Source of the DNA: Pseudomonadota bacterium
Lineage (GTDB): Bacteria; Pseudomonadota; Gammaproteobacteria; Burkholderiales; Gallionellaceae
DNA: 9,803 nucleotides
Reading direction: 5' to 3'
NCBI GenBank assembly: GCA_021783855.1
Contig: JAJXTL010000110.1
Location: 1-9,803 of the forward strand
Position numbers and translations under genes: made by a program. Positions 1 to 6,663 of the stretch are shown here, in pieces (position 1 is the first letter of the stretch; each line of letters opens with the position of its first letter). Under the pieces are notes generated by a model. That model was not told the origin of the DNA. It saw only the letters and a list, made by a program, of their open reading frames with translations, and did no database searches.

Positions 1-248
1 CTGCAGTTTTTGCGCCGGAAACCGGCATCACGCGCGAGCGTCTGCTGGAGTTGTTCAAGGCTGAAAACATCGACGGTCGCGTTTTCTTCCATCCCTTGAG
101 CTCCTTGCCGATGTTTGAACGGCAACCGGCAAACAGGAACAGTTACGATCTACCCGCGCGGGCCATCAATCTGCCCAGCTACCATGACCTGACGAATGAA
201 GATCAAGACCGTGTCATAGATGCAGTAATGTCCATATATAAAAAATAA
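1..248 (+). CDS. DegT/DnrJ/EryC1/StrS-family sugar aminotransferase, C-terminal fragment
   Basis: This is the 3' end of a gene cut by the left edge; the frame is open from base 3 to the TAA at 246-248, giving about 81 residues. The fragment carries the C-terminal signature of PLP-dependent nucleotide-sugar aminotransferases close to perosamine synthetase: a helix (TRERLLELFKAENID), then RVFFHPLSSLPMFE, then an INLPSYHDLT segment and a closing helix (DQDRVIDAVM). Family members transfer an amino group from glutamate to a 4-keto (or 3-keto) 6-deoxy nucleotide sugar in the cytoplasm. The catalytic lysine and cofactor site lie in the missing N-terminal part, so substrate and activity cannot be judged here. 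The stop overlaps the next start by one base (TAATG), so the two are almost certainly co-translated. The acyltransferase that follows would then N-acylate the amino sugar formed. Family call is firm; the exact product (for example a 4-amino-4,6-dideoxyhexose) is inferred. Confidence 0.87.
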   Translation, partial: AVFAPETGITRERLLELFKAENIDGRVFFHPLSSLPMFERQPANRNSYDLPARAINLPSYHDLTNEDQDRVIDAVMSIYKK

Positions 249-910
249 TGCCCCCTATCAAATACATACTGTGGGGCGCCAAAGGACATGCACTCGTTCT
301 TGAAGAGATCGTGCGCACCCAAGGCGGTGAAGTGATCGCGCTGTTCGATGGTGCATCGGATGTTGCTCCAATCCTGAAAGGCGTAGAACTCCACATTGGA
401 CTTGAGGCATATGAAGCCTGGAGCAGGAAACAGGATGACAGGCGCAGCATCAATGCGGTCGCCGCGATCGGTGGAGCCAGCGGACGAGCCAGACGCGACT
501 ACCTTGAGATTTTCCGCAGATCGGGTTTCAGCACTCCTGCTTTGGTGCACGCCAGTGCAGTAGTATCGTCTTCTGCGCAGGTTGGCGATAACTGCCACAT
601 CCTGGCGGGGAGCGTCATCGCGCCGATGGTCGAACTTGGGGAAGCTTGCATCGTCAACACGAATGCAAGTGTCGATCACGAATGCATTCTTGGCGCAGGT
701 GTGCATATCGCACCGGGTGCAACATTGTGCGGCAGTGTAGAGGTCGGCGAGAACACCTTGATCGGCGCGGGCAGCGTGGTGTTGCCCAGGATCAAGATCG
801 GTGCCAATGTAGTCGTTGGCGCAGGCTCCGTGGTCACGCGTGATATTCCAGACTCCATATTGGTTTTTGGAAATCCTGCAAAAATGATACATACAGACTC
901 CGCTAAATGA
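248..910 (+). CDS. NeuD/PglD-family sugar O/N-acyltransferase (left-handed beta-helix)
   Basis: A 220-residue protein, the usual length for the PglD/PerB/NeuD family. The N-terminal third is the small Rossmann-like domain that binds the UDP- or GDP-sugar, with the glycine motif WGAKGHA at residues 9-15 (commonly GAGGHA in relatives). From about residue 100 come hexapeptide repeats of a left-handed parallel beta-helix (VGDNCHI, LGEACIV, LGAGVHI, VGENTLI, IGANVVV), ending in the conserved FGNPAK at 207-212. His144, in NASVDHE, lines up with the catalytic base known from PglD. The family uses acetyl-CoA (sometimes other acyl-CoAs) to acylate the amino group of a nucleotide amino sugar, or a sialic-acid hydroxyl. 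Its overlap with a DegT-type aminotransferase favours N-acylation of a 4-amino-4,6-dideoxy sugar, which is inference. The start is the ATG in TAATG; the end overlaps the flippase gene by four bases (ATGA). Confidence 0.88.
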   Translation: MPPIKYILWGAKGHALVLEEIVRTQGGEVIALFDGASDVAPILKGVELHIGLEAYEAWSRKQDDRRSINAVAAIGGASGRARRDYLEIFRRSGFSTPALVHASAVVSSSAQVGDNCHILAGSVIAPMVELGEACIVNTNASVDHECILGAGVHIAPGATLCGSVEVGENTLIGAGSVVLPRIKIGANVVVGAGSVVTRDIPDSILVFGNPAKMIHTDSAK

Positions 911-2421
911 GTCTCATCAAAAAAAACATTGCTGCCAGTTTTGCTGGGAACGTCTGGCAAGTGCTTATTGGAATAGCATTCATTCCAGTATATATCAAAC
1001 TCATCGGGATCGAGTCTTACGGCCTGATTGGGTTCTTTGCCATGCTTCAGGGAATGTTCAGTATCCTCGATATGGGGCTAAGTACAACCCTGACAAGGGA
1101 GCTGGCTCGCCTTTCCGTGCTGCCTGAAAAAGACCAGGAGATGTGTAATCTAGTGCGAACACTGGAGGTCATCTATTGGTGCCTGGCCGTGCTCAGCGGC
1201 ACCATCGTGATTCTTGCGGCACCGTTCATCGCGCATCACTGGCTTAATGCAAGCAAGCTATCGCCGCAGACCTTAGAGCAAGCAATCCGGTTGATGGGGC
1301 TTATAATGGCGCTGCAATGGCCAACAGCCTTTTATTCTGGAGGGCTCACTGGTTTGCAACGCCAGCTTACTTTAAATGGTGTCAATGTCAGCATAAGTAC
1401 GCTACGCAGCGTGGGTTCGGTGCTTGTGTTATTCTTTATCGCACCGACGATTCAGGCCTACTTCATCTGGCAGATCATTGCCAGCCTCATCAACACCTTT
1501 TTGTTGGCGTTCTCACTTTGGCGCAGCCTACCACAGAGAAGCAGCAGAGCGACTTTTGAAACGATGCTTTTAAAAAACATCTGGCATTTTGCGGCAGGGC
1601 TCAGCGGCATCGCCATACTGTCCACGATATTCACACAGCTTGACAAACTCATCCTGAGCAAATTGTTGCCACTGGAGGCTTTTGCTTATTATACTGTGGC
1701 CGCGGTTGTGGCAATGAATCTCATTCGGTTGGTTACCCCGGTCTTCACCGCGATCTACCCCCGATTCACGCAATTGGTGGAGCTTGATGATCAAGCTGGC
1801 CTGATCGCACTTTACCACAAGGCTAGCCAGTTGATCTCAGTGCTAATATTGCCAGTCGCCCTCGTGATCGCAGTATTCTCGTATGAGTTACTGTTTATAT
1901 GGACACAGAACCAGGCAACCGCAGAAGCCACACACCTTATATTGAGCATATTGATATGCGGTTCGGCGATCTTTGGCTTGCTGCATGTCCCGTATGCGTT
2001 GCAACTGGCGAACGGTTGGACAAAGCTCTCGCTATATACCAACTCGATAGCGATACTGTTCTACATACCGGTGTTGGTGTTGATGACATACCGATTCGGT
2101 GCCATCGGAGGGGCCATATCTTGGGTCTTGCTGAACATCGGCGAAATGATCATCTCGATCTACTTTATGCATAAACGACTTCTGCGTAGCGAGAAATGGC
2201 GCTGGTATTGGCATGATTCCTTTGTGCCATTCATAGTGTGTTTGGCTATCGTCTGTGCGAGTCGAATGCTGCTAGGAGAGATGCATTCGCAGTTGATAAT
2301 GATATTGGCCATTCTGCTGGTTTTGTTAACGACCTGGATGGGTGCAGTGTTCGCAACAACCACTATTCGAATCTGGACACTGAACAAATTGCAGCAGCTG
2401 TTGGACGCAAGGAGAACTTAG
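907..2421 (+). CDS. wzx: Wzx-type oligosaccharide flippase (polysaccharide biosynthesis protein)
   Basis: A 504-residue, very hydrophobic protein of the MOP/PST exporter superfamily, which flips undecaprenyl-diphosphate-linked repeat units across the inner membrane in Wzx/Wzy pathways. I see roughly 12-14 membrane segments, for example near residues 8-34, 38-56, 90-110, 126-146, 166-202, 226-242, 258-284, 308-332, 343-364, 378-394, 400-420, 440-456 and 462-484. The opening (KKNIAASFAGNVWQ) and the central QLDKLILSKLLPLEAFAYYT stretch at 244-263 are typical of Wzx/RfbX-like flippases, including the charged DK in the middle of the protein. The length is somewhat above the usual 410-480. The ATG overlaps the preceding stop (ATGA) with no clear Shine-Dalgarno of its own, so translation is probably coupled. 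MATE or MurJ relatives are excluded by the context of sugar genes. No Wzy is seen in this window. Confidence 0.88.
   Translation: MSLIKKNIAASFAGNVWQVLIGIAFIPVYIKLIGIESYGLIGFFAMLQGMFSILDMGLSTTLTRELARLSVLPEKDQEMCNLVRTLEVIYWCLAVLSGTIVILAAPFIAHHWLNASKLSPQTLEQAIRLMGLIMALQWPTAFYSGGLTGLQRQLTLNGVNVSISTLRSVGSVLVLFFIAPTIQAYFIWQIIASLINTFLLAFSLWRSLPQRSSRATFETMLLKNIWHFAAGLSGIAILSTIFTQLDKLILSKLLPLEAFAYYTVAAVVAMNLIRLVTPVFTAIYPRFTQLVELDDQAGLIALYHKASQLISVLILPVALVIAVFSYELLFIWTQNQATAEATHLILSILICGSAIFGLLHVPYALQLANGWTKLSLYTNSIAILFYIPVLVLMTYRFGAIGGAISWVLLNIGEMIISIYFMHKRLLRSEKWRWYWHDSFVPFIVCLAIVCASRMLLGEMHSQLIMILAILLVLLTTWMGAVFATTTIRIWTLNKLQQLLDARRT
2409..2414 (+). promoter_or_regulatory. Strong ribosome binding site for the second acyltransferase
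   Basis: AAGGAG, a near-perfect Shine-Dalgarno, lies inside the last codons of the flippase gene and ends ten bases before the ATG at 2425. It is the best such site in the window and fixes that start. It also suggests the acyltransferase is initiated independently rather than purely by coupling. Confidence 0.7.
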
Positions 2422-2424
2422 AAA

Positions 2425-3051
2425 ATGAACCATGCTTTTCCATATTCAAGATTCGAATCTCACTTGTACCGGCTGTATCGGATATTCATATTTAAGCCGT
2501 TTTTGTGCAAATTGGGCAAGCATGTCTTCATCAGTCCGTATGTCAGACTGCAATCTATGCAACACATAAGTATTGGTGCTCGAAGTTTTATCGGACGTGG
2601 CACTCTGATACAGCCGATAACCCGATATTTGGCCAAAACCTTTACGCCTTTAGTCGAGATCGGTGAAGGTGTATATATAGGTAATAATTGTACCATCTCT
2701 GCATCCGCAGAGATCCTCATTGAGAATGGTGTCACCATAGGCGACCACGTCTATATCGGAGGTGGCAGGCATGGGTATGAAGATCCTAGTGAGAGCGTCA
2801 TAAACCAGGATTTGGTTATAGGTTCCGTGCGTATATGTAAGAACGCTTGGATTGGATATGGAAGTTTCATCGCAAGTGCGGGCGAAGTAGAGATTGGTGA
2901 GCATGCGGTCATCGCGGCCAACAGCGTGGTGACAAAGTCTGTGCCCGCTTTCACCATTGTGGCTGGAGCGCCTGCTAGACCGGTAAAATATTATGAAGCT
3001 CAGCAAAATAAATGGGTAAGCGTTGAGAGTAGCGCTGCTGTTGGGAAATAG
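2425..3051 (+). CDS. Left-handed beta-helix acyltransferase, WcaF/WbbJ/LacA-like
   Basis: A 208-residue hexapeptide-repeat acyltransferase. After about 35 basic, amphipathic residues (LYRLYRIFIFKPFLCKLGKHVFI), the beta-helix runs from roughly residue 40 to 180, with repeats such as ISIGARSFIGRGT, VEIGEGVYIGNNC, VTIGDHVYIG, VRICKNAWIGYGS and VEIGEHAVIAANS. It closes with the typical VAGAPARPVKYY. The excursion after residue 110, GGGRHGYEDPSESVINQ, corresponds to the loop that usually reads SDHNHxYxDxxxPIxxQ in polysaccharide acetyltransferases, so His116 is the candidate catalytic base. The expected role is O-acetylation (or other acylation) of a sugar in the repeat unit with acetyl-CoA in the cytoplasm; the acceptor is unknown. 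It lacks the N-terminal nucleotide-sugar domain of the NeuD/PglD enzyme upstream, so the two acyltransferases should act at different steps. The gene is separated from the flippase by three bases. Confidence 0.85.
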   Translation: MNHAFPYSRFESHLYRLYRIFIFKPFLCKLGKHVFISPYVRLQSMQHISIGARSFIGRGTLIQPITRYLAKTFTPLVEIGEGVYIGNNCTISASAEILIENGVTIGDHVYIGGGRHGYEDPSESVINQDLVIGSVRICKNAWIGYGSFIASAGEVEIGEHAVIAANSVVTKSVPAFTIVAGAPARPVKYYEAQQNKWVSVESSAAVGK

Positions 3052-3080
3052 CAGTAAGGGAATTGTTCCAAGAAAAGTAA

Positions 3081-3089
3081 GAAGGGAAG
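3081..3089 (+). promoter_or_regulatory. Purine-rich ribosome binding site before a GTG start
   Basis: GAAGGGAAG in the 41-base spacer (3052-3092) sits a few bases before the GTG at 3093. It supports that GTG as the start of the GT2 gene, whose protein then opens with the expected SIVIPTRNR strand-loop at residues 7-15. Confidence 0.55.
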
Positions 3090-3092
3090 CGC

Positions 3093-4244
3093 GTGGCAAC
3101 TCCATTTTTTTCGATAGTCATTCCTACTCGTAACAGGCACGAGTTGTTAGAAGAAGCGATATTTAGCGCATTAAATCAGGACTTTGACGATTTCGAAGTG
3201 ATCGTGTCGGACAACTTCAGTGACGATGAGACACAAACGATCATCGGCGCCTATCAGAACGATATTCGCCTTACGACCGTGCGGACAGAAGAGGTCTTGT
3301 CGATGAATAAGCACTGGGAGTTCGCGACGCAGAAGACAAACGGCCGTTATGTTTTATTGCTAACGGACAGGTCAGTTCTAAAGCGACATGCTCTGCGAAC
3401 TATCCATGATGCGATCCAGGCAAGTAAGCACGAGATATTGGCTTGTTCATGGAGATGGTCACTCTTTGATGACAACGCGCAACTCGAATTCGCTGATAAT
3501 CCGGTTGTGCAACGCAATAGCATTTTGGAATTGACTTCGTGTGAAGTAGCGCAGAATTTTGCCAATGGCCGAACAGTATTCAATTATGAACTGCCTCGTG
3601 CGCTAAACAGCTGTTATCGCGCTGATCTTGCCAAAAATATCAGAAGCAAGCACGGCGCGATGTTCGTGCCTATCTCTCCTGATTACACTTCGGCTTTCTA
3701 TGTGTTGGCTTATGCCGAGTATATTCTGTTTATCGACTCGGCATTGTTTATTTCCCAAGGACTTAAACAAAGCACAGGTGGCAGTACGGTTAGTTCGATT
3801 GCAGCGGCGAATCAGTACATGAAATCGCTTGATGAAGCGGATTATTATGCTCATGTGCCGATCAAGATAGCGCTGGTTGAAAACCTGATCTTCGAGGATT
3901 TTCTTGCCATTCAGGAAAAAGCTGGTGGGAACCTTCATGATATTGCGCTGGACTGGGCGAACTATTTCATTGCCAACTATTGTGAACTGATTAACAAGAA
4001 TGCGACCAGCCCATGGGCGAACGAAGAGCAACTCTCATTATTGCGTGAGTGGGAGCGAGCTTTGGCGACTTTTGATTCCGCTATTCAGCAGGAAGTGCAG
4101 AAAAGAATAGGAAAATTGAACAAGGAGCGTGTCAAAGCATTTTTAAGGAATTCTTTACTGGGCTCGTACCTAGTAAAGATGAAACGCAGATTTGAGGTTC
4201 GCGGACAAGCAAGGCAAACGATTTTAGGTCATGCAGGGTTTTGA
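3093..4244 (+). CDS. Family 2 glycosyltransferase (GT-A fold) with long C-terminal extension
   Basis: A 383-residue protein starting at GTG. The first 110 residues form a clear GT2 domain: FSIVIPTRNRHELLEEAIFSALNQ at the N-terminus (nucleotide-binding strand), EVIVSDNFSDDET at 35-47, and GRYVLLLTDRSVLK at 84-97. The last segment is where the metal-binding DXD motif usually sits (often SDDD); here it reads TDRS, leaving a single aspartate (Asp92). The remaining 270 or so residues, including a helical lysine- and arginine-rich tail, are not something I recognise. The enzyme should transfer a nucleotide-activated sugar onto the growing lipid-linked oligosaccharide at the cytoplasmic face of the inner membrane; donor and acceptor cannot be read from the sequence. 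The 41-base gap before it and the 132-base gap after it make it the most loosely packed gene of the cluster. Confidence 0.82.
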   Translation: MATPFFSIVIPTRNRHELLEEAIFSALNQDFDDFEVIVSDNFSDDETQTIIGAYQNDIRLTTVRTEEVLSMNKHWEFATQKTNGRYVLLLTDRSVLKRHALRTIHDAIQASKHEILACSWRWSLFDDNAQLEFADNPVVQRNSILELTSCEVAQNFANGRTVFNYELPRALNSCYRADLAKNIRSKHGAMFVPISPDYTSAFYVLAYAEYILFIDSALFISQGLKQSTGGSTVSSIAAANQYMKSLDEADYYAHVPIKIALVENLIFEDFLAIQEKAGGNLHDIALDWANYFIANYCELINKNATSPWANEEQLSLLREWERALATFDSAIQQEVQKRIGKLNKERVKAFLRNSLLGSYLVKMKRRFEVRGQARQTILGHAGF

Positions 4245-4376
4245 TGCGGTGACCATGCAAATTCCGTTTGCGGTGTGGAAGAATTGGCTGCGCTCGCTAC
4301 GCGCAAGCGCTTGCCCGTGCTGGTTCCCGTATAACGGCTAAAGATAAGCAGATTAATTGACACTGTGAAATAACTC
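4245..4376 (+). other. 132-base intergenic gap, unassigned, with a small palindrome
   Basis: This is the largest gap between genes in the window. It contains a 12-base perfect palindrome (GCAAGCGCTTGC, 4303-4314) and just before it a possible small hairpin (TGCGC at 4289-4293 with GCGCA at 4301-4305). No T-run follows, so it does not look like an intrinsic terminator. The GT2 reading frame stays open after its TGA up to a TAA at 4332-4334, and a 28-codon frame (4255-4341) also exists; neither has recognisable homology or a ribosome site. It may be remnant coding sequence or a recombination scar. I see no convincing promoter: a TATAAC at 4330-4335 lacks a good partner, as does the TTGACA at 4357-4362. 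Confidence 0.4.
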
Positions 4377-5429
4377 ATGCCAGGTAAAGTGTTCATACAT
4401 GCTACCAATGTCCATCAAGGCGGCGGGTATTCTTTGCTCAGTGCTTTACTAGAATTGATTAAGGACAGCGCTCAATTCTCTCTGTGTCTGGATGAGCGCA
4501 TGCCGTTGCCTGGAGGAATGGAGCATAGCATTCCAATAAAGCGTGTGAAGCCATCTGTCATGCATCGCCTTAATGCAGAATGGTGGCTTGCGCAAAATGT
4601 TGCTGCAGGAGATATGGTTTTGTGTTTCGGCAATCTGCCACCGCTGTTTAAATTGCGCGGGCGCACTGTGGTTTTCGTGCAGAACCGTTATTTGGTCGGC
4701 GATATGCCCTTGCATGGATTTCCGTTTAAAGTGAAATTAAGGCTGGCTTTGGAGCGTCTATGGATATCGGCAAGAATGCGGAATGTAGACGAATTCATCG
4801 TGCAGACGCCCTCGATGAAAAAATTATTGGGAACAAGAACTCGATGTCTGATCCCAATACGTGCCCTGCCATTCGTGGCAAAACCGGATGGCTATGCTCG
4901 CAGTGGGATTCAACCCAAAATGACAAAAAAGAACGAGTATGATTTTTTATATGTCGCATCTGGTGAGCCGCATAAGAACCACCGGAAGTTAGTCGAGGCA
5001 TGGAGTCTGTTGTCTGAAGAAGGGTTCTTTCCTTCGTTGTGCCTGACTTTGAGTGAAAGTCATTTTTCTTCGTTATGTGAAGAGATCGAGGTGTTGCGTC
5101 AGCGTCACGGTTTGAAAATTGTCAATGCAGGAGAGCTGTCTCATCAGGATGTCATCGCACTTTATAGCAATGTGGGTGCAGTCATTTATCCGTCGCTCTT
5201 CGAGTCGTTCGGTTTGCCGCTGATCGAGGCTAGGCAGGCTGGATTGCCTGTGCTGGCATCGGAGCTTGACTATGTGCGCGATATGCTCGATCCCGAGCAA
5301 TCCTTCGACCCCGGGTCTGCAGTTTCGATTGCCAGGGCGGTCAAGCGTTTCATGGGCAGAGATGAGCAGGCGATGCCTTTGCTGGACGCTGCCGGTTTTC
5401 TGGCAGCTATTCTGGAAAAAGAAGAATAG
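4377..5429 (+). CDS. Family 4 glycosyltransferase (GT-B fold)
   Basis: A 350-residue GT-B enzyme of the GT4/Glycos_transf_1 type. The N-terminal half opens with KVFIHATNVHQGGGYSLLSALL (residues 4-25), the glycine-rich acceptor-side loop seen in this group. The C-terminal half has the donor-binding signatures: DFLYVASGEPHKNHRKLVEAW at 189-209 with Lys200, the loop AGELSHQDVIALYSNVGAVIYPS, and ESFGLPLIE at 276-284, which is the EX7E pair Glu276/Glu284. It should add a sugar from a nucleotide donor to a lipid-linked oligosaccharide; linkage and sugar are unknown. The ATG at 4377 has no evident Shine-Dalgarno upstream, but it gives a normal N-terminus, and the in-frame GTG at 4389 would remove only four residues. 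The stop lies one base before the next start, so it is tightly linked to the WbuB-like gene. Confidence 0.85.
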   Translation: MPGKVFIHATNVHQGGGYSLLSALLELIKDSAQFSLCLDERMPLPGGMEHSIPIKRVKPSVMHRLNAEWWLAQNVAAGDMVLCFGNLPPLFKLRGRTVVFVQNRYLVGDMPLHGFPFKVKLRLALERLWISARMRNVDEFIVQTPSMKKLLGTRTRCLIPIRALPFVAKPDGYARSGIQPKMTKKNEYDFLYVASGEPHKNHRKLVEAWSLLSEEGFFPSLCLTLSESHFSSLCEEIEVLRQRHGLKIVNAGELSHQDVIALYSNVGAVIYPSLFESFGLPLIEARQAGLPVLASELDYVRDMLDPEQSFDPGSAVSIARAVKRFMGRDEQAMPLLDAAGFLAAILEKEE

Positions 5430-5430
5430 C

Positions 5431-6663
5431 GTGCGAGTATTGATTGTCAGCCAATACTTTTGGCCGGAGGATTTTCGCATCAACGATGTTGCCAGGAAGT
5501 TGCAGGAAAAAGGCGCCGAAGTCGAGGTGCTTACCGGCAAGCCGAACTATCCGCGCGGAGTTGTTTATAACGGTTATCATGCATCGGGTTGCCAGCGCGA
5601 GGATTACCATAGCATTCCGATCCACCGCGTCCCGCTCATTTCGCGCGGCCGCGGCGGCTGGCGGCTAGCGCTGAATTATCTGTCGTTCGTGGTATCTGGG
5701 CTGTTATTCTCTCCCTGGTTGCTGCGCGGGAAAAAGTATGATGCGATATTTGTGTATGCGCCATCACCCATATTGCAGGCCATTCCCGCGATTTTTCTCG
5801 GCTGGTTGAAAGGCTGCCCGGTCGTGCTGTGGGTGCAGGACCTGTGGCCTGAGAGCCTGTCGGCGACGGGGCATGTGAAAAATAGGGCCGTTCTCAAGGC
5901 GGTAGAATGGGTGGTGCGCTTCATCTATCGCCATGTGGATATGCTGCTTGCTCAGTCAGAAGCGTTCATCGAACCCATTAAGACATTGGCATCCTGCATG
6001 CCGGTGTATTATTTTCCTAACTCCGTCGATGAGAGTTTCCTGAAACCGGTAACGGCAGCTGTACCGGAAGTCGCAGGCCTGGGTAGCGGTTTTTCGGTGA
6101 TGTTCGCCGGCAACATAGGCAGCGCGCAGGCGGTAGAAGTGATCGTCGATGCGGCCGAGTTGCTGAAAGGATATGCGGACATCAGCTTCGTCTTGCTGGG
6201 TGATGGCAGCCGCAGGGAGTGGATGCTGCAGCAGGTTAAAGCACGCGGCCTGTCCAACATGCATCTGCCAGGCAGGTTCCCGATCGAAACGATGCCGGGA
6301 TTCATGCGGCAGGCATCGGTGCTTTTGGTGACGCTGGCGGACCAGGAGATCTTCCGCTACACCATCCCCAGCAAGGTGCAGGCGTATCTTGCTGCCGGGC
6401 GCCCCATCCTGGCATGTCTCAACGGAGAAGGGGCGAGGCTGATTGAGGAAGCCTCCGCAGGCATTGCGGTTCCCGCCGGAGATGGCGGCGCTTTAGCGGA
6501 GGCGGTGCTGCGCATGTACCGCATGACACCGGCGGAGCGTGAGGCAATGGGGGGCAATGGTAGTTTATACTATGCACAGCATTTCTCGCACGACATGCTG
6601 GTCGATCAGCTGATCGACCTTTTGCAGTCGGCGCGCAACCAACGGCAAAGAGAGAAAGAATGA
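5431..6663 (+). CDS. wbuB: WbuB-type family 4 glycosyltransferase, probable 2-acetamido-2,6-dideoxy-L-hexose transferase
   Basis: A 410-residue GT-B protein from the GTG at 5431. The opening MRVLIVSQYFWPEDFRINDV and TGKPNYPRG (36-44) are hallmark features of the WbuB/WcaI group, as are VQDLWPES at 135-142, MFAGNIGSAQ at 224-233, LGDGSRREW at 256-264 and TIPSKVQAYLAAGRPI at 311-326. The frame is open 165 bases further upstream inside the preceding gene, but that extension has no family similarity and GTG gives the canonical start, one base after the previous TAG. WbuB in E. coli O26 is assigned to L-FucNAc transfer. Here the gene is followed directly by genes for a UDP-2-acetamido-2,6-dideoxy-L-hexose, so it probably transfers that sugar (L-QuiNAc or L-FucNAc) at the cytoplasmic membrane face. 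Its stop overlaps the next start (ATGA). Confidence 0.85.
   Translation: MRVLIVSQYFWPEDFRINDVARKLQEKGAEVEVLTGKPNYPRGVVYNGYHASGCQREDYHSIPIHRVPLISRGRGGWRLALNYLSFVVSGLLFSPWLLRGKKYDAIFVYAPSPILQAIPAIFLGWLKGCPVVLWVQDLWPESLSATGHVKNRAVLKAVEWVVRFIYRHVDMLLAQSEAFIEPIKTLASCMPVYYFPNSVDESFLKPVTAAVPEVAGLGSGFSVMFAGNIGSAQAVEVIVDAAELLKGYADISFVLLGDGSRREWMLQQVKARGLSNMHLPGRFPIETMPGFMRQASVLLVTLADQEIFRYTIPSKVQAYLAAGRPILACLNGEGARLIEEASAGIAVPAGDGGALAEAVLRMYRMTPAEREAMGGNGSLYYAQHFSHDMLVDQLIDLLQSARNQRQREKE
6600..6619. repeat. 20-bp perfect palindrome in the 3' end of the wbuB-like gene
   Basis: GGTCGATCAGCTGATCGACC is identical to its reverse complement over all 20 bases. It lies within codons for LVDQLIDL of the WbuB-like protein, about 40 bases before the start of the RmlD-like gene. 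As RNA it could form a hairpin of about eight pairs with a four-base loop; as duplex DNA it is a symmetric site with two GATC copies. The identity is visible directly; no function is established and chance in coding sequence is possible. Confidence 0.6.

Noticed and set aside
203..892. Long minus-strand reading frames opposite the acyltransferase gene, and similar ones opposite the sugar-nucleotide genes (for example 6837-7688 and 8510-9529).
   Set aside because: Their translations are low-complexity, rich in His/Arg/Cys and without family motifs, while the plus strand has convincing genes throughout; these are codon-bias shadows.
3059..3071. Small inverted repeat GGGAATTGTTCC in the spacer before the GT2 gene.
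   Set aside because: Only four base pairs of stem and no T-run; too weak for a terminator or operator claim.
4255..4341. A 28-residue reading frame in the gap between the two glycosyltransferase genes.
   Set aside because: No ribosome site, no recognisable motif, and many Trp/Cys residues unlike the neighbouring proteins; kept only as part of the gap description.
4330..4362. Possible promoter elements: TATAAC at 4330-4335 and TTGACA at 4357-4362.
   Set aside because: The TTGACA lies downstream of the TATAAC, and neither has a partner box at 16-18 bases.
5266..5430. An in-frame upstream extension of the WbuB-like protein by 55 residues.
   Set aside because: It lies wholly inside the preceding GT4 gene in another frame, and the family's canonical N-terminus begins at the GTG at 5431.
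5898..5905. GGCGGTAG, the core of the ops element of RfaH-regulated polysaccharide operons; a second copy is at 6129-6136.
   Set aside because: Both lie deep within the wbuB-like coding sequence, encode Ala-Val-Glu in the same frame, and do not continue into the rest of the ops consensus. Real ops sites lie in the untranslated leader.
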